This document shows positions 41,353 through 52,400 of a stretch of DNA of 64,000 nt, in pieces; within the stretch, counting starts at the first letter, position 1, and the number at the start of each line of letters is the position of its first letter. The stretch spans positions 11,554,507-11,618,506 of the forward strand of contig NC_090180.1 of the NCBI RefSeq assembly GCF_024679245.1, read 5' to 3'. The notes beneath the pieces were generated by a model. That model saw only the letters and a list, made by a program, of their open reading frames with translations, had not been told where the DNA came from and did no database searches. Origin of the DNA: Pseudorasbora parva. Lineage: Eukaryota > Chordata > Actinopteri > Cypriniformes > Gobionidae. The position numbers and the translations under genes were made by a program.

Positions 41353-44266
41353 TTAAACGGTCTTCCTGGCCGTGAGCACTCTGACGATGGAGCCCACGCC
41401 ACCTGCTGAGAGAGCCTATGCAGACAGAGAAAGACGGACAGGAGTGAATACAGACAGATTTATACATTTTAGAACTATTCTTTTAAAAAACGCGTTTACC
41501 TTTTCATGCCACTGAAGTAGGATGGCACTACTGTTGTCAGAGGGTTTTTCAAAGCCCTTGTAGATGTACTTCATGAGAAGATCAATTCCAGTCTTATCCA
41601 GAGACTGAACAGCCTTTTCTATGTCGCTAGCCTTGAAAGAGCTGAGCACTTTCAACACGAGGCCTTCAGCCCGGTCCTGCACATACACACACATAGAACT
41701 ACCCTTTAAAATACTGTATTGTTCCAAATACAAGACAATGTATTTTTCCTCAGAAAGACATCTGAAAATGTTTGTCTTATAGTCGGGGAATAGACTTTTA
41801 TATGTGAATGATACCCCCGCGACTAGGGATGTCACAAGTAACGGTCCTTAACGATTCCAGAATTTCTGTAGTACCGACTCCCGAGTATATTCGGCACCCG
41901 CAGCTGCATTCAGTCGCTTCCGTGTTTATCTAAACACAGGGCTCTAGACTGTAGCCGAATATATTTTTAGTGAGTAGTGTCTGTGAATATTCAACTACAA
42001 AATACTATTTAAATATTACTCCTGCATGTTCTGTGTCTCTGTGTGAATGACGGGCGCAGATGTGTGGTTTCATTTGCAACTCGCGCACACACACCCACAC
42101 ACAGATATATGCCCACGCACACACACAAATATAGGACATGTCTTTTTAGCCTTTGCCGAGTCACTATGAGAAAATGAATGCATAAACCGTCACTTCATGA
42201 GAATTTACCGTTTCATTTGAGAAAACATCATGACCACAGACACTCAAAGGTCTTCACAGCAACCCGTCAAAATAAAAGTTTGGTTTAACTTGAAGAAATT
42301 GACAGAACTATATTAGGCTACTCTTGTACAGTAGATGTAGCTAAATTTATATGTTCTACTACTACTACTACTACTACGACAACTAATAATAATAATTATT
42401 AATATTATTTTCCGAGATGGTTGCTTATTTTTCACTTGATCTTCTCTATAAACAAGGTTTACTTTTAAACAGCATGTTGCCTTCAAATGTTTATGTATTA
42501 TTTACTTATAATGATTATCATCATAAATAATAAACTCATTGAATTTAATATAACCATAACATTTTTTATGGTATTGGTACAGACTTCTGGAATTTTGGTA
42601 TTGTTGTGACACCCCACCCGCAACAATAGGTGGACTTGTATTCGGAACAATGCGATAAATGAATAATTTGAGACGATTACACACCTCCAATCTTATATGT
42701 CCTATATCCAATCAAGAGAATTTTAAGCAAATAGAGAGATGCTGTGAAATGTGCATCTATAAACATCTATAAATATGATTAATTATACACAAAAATATAT
42801 ACATTATGTATAATTCTTGGCTTTTATTGTTATTTGAACTATTATTAATAATTATTAATAGCCAATCCCTAAATATTGAATTCATTTATAATAATTTGAA
42901 CACCTAACCAGATAATATTCAGTAATAATATAGACAAACATTATATTACTGTAATTGTCTAGATTGGCAATATGTAGATAAAATATTTTCTTTTGCAAAT
43001 ACTTTCGGTTTCTTTTTTTTACTTTTTCATTTGTGCAGTAAAATTAACTTTGAAGAAATTACATTTAAAACAGCTCAAACATGCATTTTAGTCTTAAGCA
43101 TTGTCTTTGAAACAAGGCAAAAATTATTTAAATAAGACAAAACAAGCATAAGCTTTAAAAAAAAATCTTATTTCAATTCACCCCCTCAACAACTGTTTTT
43201 GTTTTCTTCTTCACAGAAGAAGCCTCCCCCCACCCCACAGTCTTTGAAAAGTTAAAAAAAGCTAGGTTTAAAAATGTTATATTTTTCTAAACCTGAAAAC
43301 TCATCAGGTAAATGAATACAAGTGCATACCTCTATATGCATGTGTAAAACATTTTATGAAGCTGCATTATTATTAGTTATGCCAAGGTCTAAAATGTTAG
43401 TTTAATCCTTATCCAGTATATCATGAACAACTACTAAAGTCATGGGGACTTTGAATGGTGTTGGAATGGGGACAATGGCAGATAAAAAAAAAGAAAGATA
43501 ACCATTGGTAGGGAATGATTAAGTTTAACATGACTGATACTTTAAGATACTTCAGAGTGATTTAGCTTTTACTCACCTTCACATTCTGGTTCTTTGTATT
43601 GATGGGTGGATTCTTTAGTACAGCCTGCAAAGCCCCCATCAGGTTACCTGTATCAGGCACTAAGGAAAGCACCGGAGGACGCCTGAACAATCACTATGCT
43701 TTCTATTATAATTATCACTGCACCAATAATAAGATATGAGAAATTACAATCTTGCAACCGGAAGTCGATGGCATCCGGAAGTGTTTCTACAGCAACCCTT
43801 TTCTAGGCAATTGGCACATCTACAGGGAACAGCTTTATACACTCTTCAAACAATAAAGGCGCAATGTGGCGGTTTAAAAAAAAACTAAACTTAGAGTTAA
43901 AACCGCAATGCAAACTTGTGGTAACAATGTGAAATGTACATATCCTAAATGAATGAAGTGGCTGACTACCACACCCATGTCTGGACGAGTGTACAAAAAT
44001 GGTAAATTTTAACTTAACGCCAACACATCAAGTGTTTTTAGAAAAAGACAAATAAAATAGCCATATTGCAAGTAAGCAGGACATCTATGAAAATGACCCA
44101 TAAAACAAATGGAACTGAAAGGATATGATCTGATGAGAGAATCCACCTCAGCCTCATCCGGACCTAGTTGATTTTCTCCGCCGTCCTCCTCGTCGACAAA
44201 CTTGTTTTCGTCGTACTCATCTATATCAACCTTTCTGAATCGATCGGAAACGGTGTTCTTCGACAT
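41353..44266 (-). CDS. arpc5: Arp2/3 complex subunit 5 (p16-Arc), complete, 4 exons
   Basis: ARPC5 is the smallest stable subunit of the actin-nucleating Arp2/3 complex and links Arp2 to the core. Exons, 5' to 3': 44127-44266, 43577-43649, 41500-41676, 41353-41415. The product is 150 aa (human ARPC5 151). It starts [20 protein letters not shown], continues FVDEEDGG and [20 protein letters not shown], and ends [16 protein letters not shown]. The acidic DEEDGG stretch and the MSKNTVS start favour ARPC5 over the paralogue ARPC5L. Introns 2 and 3 are GT-AG. Intron 1 has no usable GT donor; the reading frame closes only with an AT-AC intron (see separate entry), giving R-S-G-N where human has R-Q-G-N. 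Confidence 0.96.
41824..42618. mobile_element. Non-autonomous hAT-like element in arpc5 intron 2
   Basis: Ends TAGGGATGTCACAAGTA and, inverted, TTGTTGTGACACCCCACC. Sub-terminal ATTCCAGAATTTCTG pairs with CTTCTGGAATTTTGG. About 0.8 kb, with (CA)-rich and (CTA)n tracts inside and no transposase. Confidence 0.65.
43650..44126 (-). other. arpc5: Putative U12-type AT-AC intron of arpc5
   Basis: On the minus strand the intron begins ATATCCTTTC, an exact match to the U12 AT-AC 5' splice-site consensus. It ends TTTCCTTAGTGCCTGATAC, where TTCCTTAGT is one base off the U12 branch-site consensus TTCCTTRAY. The branch-type A is about 11 nt before the AC end, within the usual 10-20 nt window. Joining at these points keeps the arpc5 frame and the conserved protein. 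Length 477 bp. Confidence 0.85.
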
Positions 44267-45103
44267 GGCTGGTTCGATCGATCAATCAATCAGAAAATGC
44301 CCGTTTATACGGAATAGTCCCAGCACTTTCAGGAAGCAGCTCTCGGTGCTTGTTGACTTCCGCATAGAAAAGCCCCCTAGTGTCGGTGGCCTGAATCAAC
44401 ACCTACACGTGTCATCTCATGTCTAACGCTGGACGTCATCCAAATAAATTCGTTTCGTTTTGTTTTTACCTTTTAGTTATTGCACATTTGTCAGAACTTT
44501 TGCACCTTTAATGTAAAAAAATGCAATAAAAAACGTTATTACTAACTGCATTTATGCACAATCCTGAAATAACATATTAAAGGGGTGTGTATGCATACTC
44601 CCAATTGACAACTCCCAATGACTCCCAATTTAGTTAAATTTTGGGTGGGACATTGTTTGGGGGAAAAACAACAACCATGTATATTTTCTATCGTTTACGC
44701 TATCATGTAAACCAATTTCCCATTTGATTTATTACCTTTTTTATTTATTTGTATTACTTTTGACCTCGTTCTTTTTTTTTGTTTCAATCAGTGAAATGTA
44801 GATTTTATTCTTACCAGCGCTACATAATAGAATATATAATCATACCGAGTAATTGTAAGTCCAGCAGATGGCGATATAGGCTCAATTAATGCGTTTCCAA
44901 AGTTGAAAAGCGCTCGTGCTAGCATATACAGCTCTGGGGGGAAAAAGAGACCATTTAACATTGAGAAGAAAGCTGGCAATGGCAAACTGTTCTGATGTAT
45001 GGGAGATACGATAACAGGTTAGGCCTACATCTGAGTAGATAGACATCTGACATTTTAGTGTTAACAACCCTACAAAAACATTATATAATATGTTATATAT
45101 GAA

Positions 45104-46677
45104 TATAGGTCCTTCTAAAAAAAAATAGCATATGATAAAGTTCATTATTTTCCATAATGTAATGATAAAAATTAAACTTTCTATATTTTAGATTCATTGC
45201 ACACCAACTGAAATATTTCAGGTCTTTTATTGTTTTAATACTAATGATTTTGTAATACAGCTCATGAAAACCCAAAATTCCTATCTAAAAAAAAAATATT
45301 TCATCCGACCAATAAAAGAAAAGTGTTTTTAATACAAAAAAGTCAACTTTCAAATAATTATGTTCAGTTATGCACTCAATACTTGGTTGGAATCCTTTTG
45401 CAGAAATGACTGCTTCAATGCGGCGTGGCATGGAGGCAATCAGCCTGTGGCACTGCTGAGGTGTTATGGAGGCCCAGGATGCTTCGATAGCGGCCTTAAG
45501 TTCATCCAGAGTGTTGGGTCTTGCGTCTCTCAACTTTCTCTTCACAATATCCCACAGATTCTCTATGGGGTTTAGGTCAGGAGAGTTGGCAGGCCAATTG
45601 AGCACAGTAATACCATGGTCAGTAAACCATTTACCAGTGGTTTTGGCACTGTGAGCAGGTGCCGGGTCGAGCTGAAAAACGAAATCTTCATCTCCATAAA
45701 GCTTTTCAGCAGATGGAAGCATGAAGTGCTCAAATCTCCTGATAGCTAGCTGCATTGACCCTGCCCTGATAAAACACAGTGGACCAACACCAGCAGCTGA
45801 CATGGCACCCCAGACCATCACTGACTGTGGGTACTTGACACTGGACTTCAGGCATTTTGGCATTTCCTTCTCCCCAGTCTTCCTCCAGACTCTGGCACCT
45901 TGATTTCCGAATGACATGCAAAATTTGCGTTCATCCAAAAAAGTACTTTGGACCACTGAACAACAGTCCAGTGCTGCTTCTCTGTAGCCCCAAAGTGGCT
46001 TGACCTGGGGAATGCGGCACCTGTAGCCCATTTCCTGCACACGCCTGTGCACGGTGGCTCTGGATGTTTCTACTCCAGACTCAGTCCACTGCTTCCGCAG
46101 GTCCCCCAAGGCCTGGAATCGGTCCATCTCCACAATCTTCCTCAGGGTCCGGTCACCTCTTCTCGTTGCAAAGCGTTTTTTGCCACACTTTTTCCTTCCC
46201 ACAGACTTCCCACTGAGGTGCCTTGATACAGCACTCTGGGAACAGGCTATTCGTTCAGAAATTTCTTTCTGTGTCTTACCCTCTCGCTTGAGGGTGTCAA
46301 TGATGGCCTTCTGGACAGCAGTCAGGTCGGCAGTCTTACCCATGATTGCGGTTTTGAGTAATGAACCAGGCTGGGAGTTCTTAAAAGCCTCAGGAATCCT
46401 TTGCAGGTGTTTAGAGTTAATTAGTTGATTCAGATGATTAGGTTAATAGCTCGTTTAGAGAACCTTTTCATGGTATGCTAATTTTGTGAGATTGGGAATT
46501 TGGGGTTTTCATGAGCTGTATGCCAAAATCATCAGTATTAAAACAATAAAAGACCTGAAATATTTCAGTTGGTGTGCCATAAATCTAAAATATAATGAAA
46601 GTTTAATTTATATCATTACATTATGGAAAATAATGAACTTTATCACAATATGCTAATTTTTTGAGAAGGACCTGTAT
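45104..46677 (-). mobile_element. Tc1-like transposon, nearly full length
   Basis: Inverted repeats of well over 100 bp: left ATAGGTCCTTCTAAAAAAAA and right TTTTTTGAGAAGGACCTGTA, both continuing into TAAAGTTCATTATTTTCCAT-type sequence. The ends lie at TA dinucleotides. It encodes one transposase on the minus strand (45285-46343). Located in the intergenic space between pla2g4a and arpc5. Confidence 0.9.
45285..46343 (-). CDS. Tc1-like transposase, 352 aa, with a hidden frameshifted segment
   Basis: A DD34E transposase of the Tc1/mariner superfamily. Seen: N-terminal helix-turn-helix (ISERIACSQSAVSRHL about 29-43), a basic GRKK linker, a second DNA-binding part, then catalytic D137 (LDERKF), D226 (QLDPAPAHSAK) and E261 ([11 protein letters not shown]), with the usual 34 residues between the last two. 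Residues about 116-136 (KPL to the STF before LDERKF) do not fit the family. The normal sequence of this stretch (EKQHWTVVQWSKVLF) is present one frame over at about 45935-46000. So the ORF is open only because of two compensating indels. The last ~20 residues read into the terminal repeat. Activity is unlikely. Confidence 0.85.
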   Translation of the reverse strand: MGKTADLTAVQKAIIDTLKREGKTQKEISERIACSQSAVSRHLSGKSVGRKKCGKKRFATRRGDRTLRKIVEMDRFQALGDLRKQWTESGVETSRATVHRRVQEMGYRCRIPQVKPLWGYREAALDCCSVVQSTFLDERKFCMSFGNQGARVWRKTGEKEMPKCLKSSVKYPQSVMVWGAMSAAGVGPLCFIRAGSMQLAIRRFEHFMLPSAEKLYGDEDFVFQLDPAPAHSAKTTGKWFTDHGITVLNWPANSPDLNPIENLWDIVKRKLRDARPNTLDELKAAIEASWASITPQQCHRLIASMPRRIEAVISAKGFQPSIECITEHNYLKVDFFVLKTLFFYWSDEIFFF

Positions 46678-49433
46678 ATGAGTCGAATTTGATCAACTAA
46701 CCATAGCCTGCATATTATGTTTTTGGCATCAAAATGTTTTACATTAGATCAAACATTAGATCTACACCGTAATCTTCTACAACTTTGGTGTTCAACATAT
46801 TGTTTCAGAAATGCAAAATATTCTAAATTTAATTCAGAAACAAAATTTAAACTTAATTTGTTTGGTTTTAAATTAAATTAGCTTTAAGAAAATAAATATG
46901 ACCATTTGTAAAAGGACATTTTTATTATTGAAGATGTTTTTAAAAGAGGTCAATTATCTTAATCTCACACAGGTTTAATTCAGATTCAATTAGATGGTCC
47001 GTTTACATCCACATGGTACAACTTTCCCCATTAAGCCACAGGAACTCTTTTTTGCTAGCAGCCATATTTTTAGAACCCTTTGTCATAGATGTATTGTGAT
47101 AATTTATAATAATAGGAAACATCCTGTAATTACTTTAGATACTTACTTCTGCCTTATTTTCTCTCATCTTCAGGAATTAATGGGATTTTATGAGGTATTT
47201 AACATAATTTTTACATAGTTTAATGTATTATTATTAACAACAACTATATGTTGCTTTTCAGTTGTGAGATTTTGCATTTTAAATTCAGTTTACTGAAGTA
47301 CTTTCAGGAAATTCCGAACAACCAAAGTTTTTCCCAGCAACTGTACATTTCCTCAAAAGTGGTGCCTTTTTGCCAAAACTACAAACGTCACAGTAAAGCG
47401 TTTTGGTTTTGTTTAAAGGACTGACAAAAGTCACATTTATCAAAAATATTAACTACTGGTGAAAGCATAAGTAAACTCTTTGTCTGTACAATTCCAGAAG
47501 TACCCAGGCTATTCATTGGTATGAATCCTTTTATTATGTTCATGCAAAAAACCACACTACATAACATCACTTAAAGGTACATGACACATAATTCTGTTGC
47601 GTATACATTAATACAAACATACAGTACATCTCCGCTTTCAAAGGATCTGACATTTGTGGTGTTCGCAACATCATAACCATGTTCAAACCCAACTTTACAG
47701 ACCACAGACAATATGTAAAGGTTGACTTTCATTTGAGCTTAAGTGCACTCTTAAGGCTCACACAACCAGTCTTTCCAGTATCTACACATCCCACCTTTAA
47801 CCTACTGACCTGTTGAGTTTTATGAATGACCTTACCTGCTCTACTTTAATTGCCTTATTGCCATTTATCTCAAAATGTTTGATTTTGAGATTTCCAAATC
47901 TTAAAATGAATTGTAAAACAGTTAAAAAATAACTACACAATAAGCATGCAAATAAATAATCTTGTGTACACTTTCATCATAAACTATGTAAACCAGAGGA
48001 ATGACTATGTGGGAAGTTACATATTGTATGCGCCATAGTTATCTGACACAAACAGGAAATGAGATTTTCACAACATGTCCCATCATGTCACCTCCTGTAG
48101 AGGTGGAGTCCTGCGTGGGAGGTATGAGGTGGCATTTCACCTTCCTTTCACCCATTGGGCTGGAGACAACATTTGTAAGCAAAATAAATAAAAGCAGCTA
48201 AATCCAGTTCCTAAGCCATGAATCTTTCGCTAAAATATGAGATGAATCCTGCCTTGAAGGCAGGGCTTACCATCAACCCAGTGGTCATAGGTGCGTCACA
48301 GTAGAACTTAACGGAGAACATTTGTTTTCTAATCACATCGGCAGAAGCACATATGGAACAGTGTGTCCTGAGGCTCAAGCCACCACTAAGACCATAAATT
48401 ACTCTCAGAGCAGCATTTACTACGTGAAAACAAAGCTCCAAATATTTGGCTTCGCAGAGAAGCACACGGTCATAATTGTAAGCATTTTAAAATTAAAGGT
48501 GTGGAGAATTTGACCACATGGTGACTTATAGATCATTTTAGAATAAAGTTCACAGAAAAAAAAGAAAAGACAGGAAACCGAATTACAAGAAATCCCATAA
48601 TGGCTCTCATTTACAAATAGTTTCGTGTCCCTTGCCCATTGAGTGCTTTTGCTTATTAAATATTCTGGCTGATTTTATTAAATATTCTGGCTGATTTTAT
48701 TAAATATTCTGGCTGATTTTATACGTTTTCAGTCACCAATTATAGTACAGAACTCTCAGATCAGCTAACACATTTTAACATATTAAAATCTGTTCCACAG
48801 AACTTCCCCAAAATGACTGCGAAACATACAAAAAATGTCTGTAGATTCTGTCCTTGATTCTGCATAACTTGAATTGAAATTTCCACATTTAGATCATTCC
48901 AAAAAACCTCAGAATTGTCCCACATCTACTTCAAAATAACCAACTAAACGTTGCTTTATTTGCCAAAATCTTAAAAAACAAAATCAAATGATGTTTCTCA
49001 TTGAAGTCAGGGTTGATACCAGTGTTATTTTTTTATTATTTTAGTATCGGTGATATACTACTAACGTTTCTGAACATTTTAAATTTGATTAATTAGATAC
49101 ATTTTATTTTTTTAAATATTTGCATTCAGTTTCCATTTTTTATAATTCATTTCAGTTAATGAAAATTTAGTTTTTGGAGTTTATGACAATAACCCTGGCT
49201 TCTTCAAATCGATGTCCGACCACAAGCATCTTTCCACTTGTTTTTTTCAAGTAGGAATTGGGAAAATTCTAAGTCGCCTGGAATGCAACATAAAAATGGC
49301 CCTGTAATAAGGTCAATCCAGTTTTGTCTGATGAATCTGCTCACTGATTCTCATCAAGCCACAGTGGACCTATACCATCTCACATGTCGAGGCTTTTGCC
49401 TATAGATGTTTGCATAGCCATCCATTAGGTGAG
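46678..49433. other. Intergenic and probable pla2g4a 3'UTR
   Basis: AT-rich with no other gene. The part nearest 49433 is expected to be the pla2g4a 3'UTR; its end cannot be fixed. A three-copy 22-23-bp tandem repeat sits at 48655-48723. Short ORFs lack domain signals. Confidence 0.45.
48655..48723. repeat. Three tandem copies of a ~22-bp unit
   Basis: The unit TAAATATTCTGGCTGATTTT recurs three times, almost identical. On the transcribed (minus) strand each copy carries an ATTTA pentamer, as found in AU-rich elements. Confidence 0.85.
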
Positions 49434-52400
49434 TCACTTTGCAATGCTGGTATCTCGTTTCAGGAACTTCTTGTTCTCAATTTCATTGAGTGACAGGGAC
49501 ACCGAACAGCATGATGGGTTCTCTCGTCTCCGCAGAATGCTGTCTTTAATAGCCTCTTTTATGACCTACAAAACAAAAACAGAGTTGTGTAGAATGAAGA
49601 CCAAAAACTGCCGTGAAGGTGTCTGAATCAGAGTTTGAAGGAGTAGAACTGACCTCAATGTTGTTGAGTGTGTTGAACTCCATGAGATCATGAAGCCTCT
49701 TGAAGGCCTGGTTGGAGTATTTGAAGTTGAAAGTAGAGTAGGGAGAGGCTGGATCGTCGAATATGTCGAAGTCTGCAAACTCTATATCCTTGTCTGAATC
49801 TCTAGGAACTCCTTCATGAAAACAGAAAAGAGAACTACGTATTAAATCTGACCATTTACAAAAAAAGTTCATATGATCAATTATACAAATTTGAATTAGT
49901 GACCTAGAAATAGTGCAGAATTTGATTCAGTTGACATCATAAACCGAAAGCTTCTCACCAAATCTCATTGATCAAAAATATAGCAAATATTTTTACAATT
50001 TAAAATAAATGGTATTATATATTATCTATTCAGTGTTATTATAGTTAACTAAAACTCAATCCATAAAATGTATTTTTCTGGGTTTCACTTTATTAAGTAA
50101 CATTACACCTACAAGTCTACTCTCATTTGGTAGTAGAGAATTAGTAGACTGGTAGGTTACACTGTAAAATATTATCAATCAAAGAGTAAATCACAACATA
50201 TGTTTTTACATTGTTTTAACTCATCAAAATGAGTTAAGCAATTTTCAACTTTTTTAAAAGTTATACAAGATACATCACATTTTTTTATAGTCAGTTTAAC
50301 ATAATTTAAGTTGAAATCACTTAAACATCCAAATTGATGCACTATTTTTTTTTTTTTACAATGTAGGGTAAGTTGACATGTATTTGCAAAGCTACTCAGT
50401 CAATAGAATGTCTGTTGGGGACCACCAAAATAAAGAGTAAGCAGATATTAAGCAGACAGTCTAATACTTATAGTCAACAGAATGTTCAAAAGGGACCATC
50501 AAAATAAAGTGTTACAATTAACTTATTTATTTATTTTTTTCAGCTAGATGCCATTTCACATTTCCATTTAGTTTAATCTGATGTGCTAAAATAACTGAAA
50601 CTAGAACTGAAATACCAAAATGAACACTTTAGCCACAAAATTACAAAAACTTTAAAAGTAAAATGAAATTGAAAAATAAAAATAATAGAAAAAAATACAA
50701 ATAAAAATAAAACCTATAATGATAAAAATGTATATTTTTGTAAAAAAAACAAAAAAAAAACCTTTTAGGATACTTTGATGAACAGATTGTTCAAAAGAAC
50801 AGCAATTATTTTAAATATAAATCTTTTGGAACATTATAAATGTCTTTATTATTAATTTTGACCAATTGAATGCAACCTTGCTAAATTGAGGTATTAATTT
50901 CCTTGGTTCAAAAGTTTGGGGTCTTTAAAACAAAAGATTTTAGTTATGTGCACTGACAAATAATATACTGAAACAACGTTCTATGGTGTTTTCCTTGTTG
51001 ACCTCAAACAAAACCAAACACCTAAACACAAAAAAATAAAAAAACAGCACAATATGCAGCACAATTTGCAAACAAATAACTGGTTCTTGTTTATGTATGC
51101 GTGACCCGTGTACCAGATTGGTCCGTTAGAGTGAACTGAACATTGGCGCCAAAGAGTCACACACGAATCGTACGGTAAAATAATCAGTCAGACAACTCAA
51201 TACTTGAATCAGCCGGAATGACTCACCTGGGGCTTTAAAGTTCCGAAAGTTGATGTTGGCCAATACGAAATGAATGACGGTGGGGCAGTTCTTTTCTCCC
51301 TTATTGGGTTTGAACACATAGCACTCTTTTAGACCCTCTCGGTCAAATACTTTCGAATCGATCTTGGGGAACGGCAGCTTATTCATACGGGCCCATTTTT
51401 CAGCCAGCAATAATTCCTAACACAGACAAACAAAGACACAATTAGATGGCAGAGAAACATATACTAAAGTTGAAAAGTTTGAATTAAAGATTATTAAGAT
51501 TATTAGTTATTAAGATTTATTTTTTAAATTGATACTTTAATTCAGCAAGCACATTTTATTTGATCAAAAAGGAAAGACATTTATAATTACATTTATAATA
51601 TACATTTATAATAACAAAAATTATATTTCACATAAATGTTTTTTTAAAGTTTCATTTCATGATTCAACATTAATAATCTTGATCACCAAATCTGCATATT
51701 AGAATATTTTCTGAAGGGTCATGTGACTCTGGAGACTTTTGATCAAATAAATGCAGCCCTGGTGAGCATAAGAAACTTCCTTCAAAAATATTTCAAAAGT
51801 CTTGCCGACCTCAAACTTTTGGACGGTAGCGTACATGACCAAGACCCATTCTGCAATCTCAGAGCAACTGAGCTTAAAGGCAGAAACCATGAAACCAATA
51901 AAAGTTGAATTTCTCTGTCTACCTTACATTTACATTGTCAAATTTCTTAGTTTATCTGAACTGTGGTGCAAATCCACATTTGGATACATTTATAATTTTC
52001 TTTATATGTAGATGTCATGCACAAGCCTCATGGCAGACACTCACTTTAAACGGCGGGCTGGAGTCACTGGGCCTGGCTGAGAAGTCGAAGGAAATGATTA
52101 GGTCGACGCCTCTCTGAGGTCGCAGAATGAGAGGATAGGGAAGGTTAAAGGTCAGGCCGCTGTCCACCACATGGATTTTTTTACTCTTCACATCTAGGGG
52201 CTCATAGATTCGCTCAAACTCATCGGGATCTGCAGAAAAAAATTCATTTGAAAGTTACCATTGTGGTTTGTGGCTATAACCTATAAAGGAAGATTCCTCT
52301 TTTTTTGTGAAGATTCTATGTTGCACGTTTTGCAACAATGTCATCATTTATTCAACATTATTGTACAAATTCTTATAAGAGCTTATCTTTTTTTCTCACA

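Noticed and set aside
44127..44160. GT donor inside arpc5 exon 1 (GAG|GTGGAT)
   Set aside because: It would delete conserved residues and leave no frame-compatible acceptor at exon 2; the AT-AC junction restores the protein.
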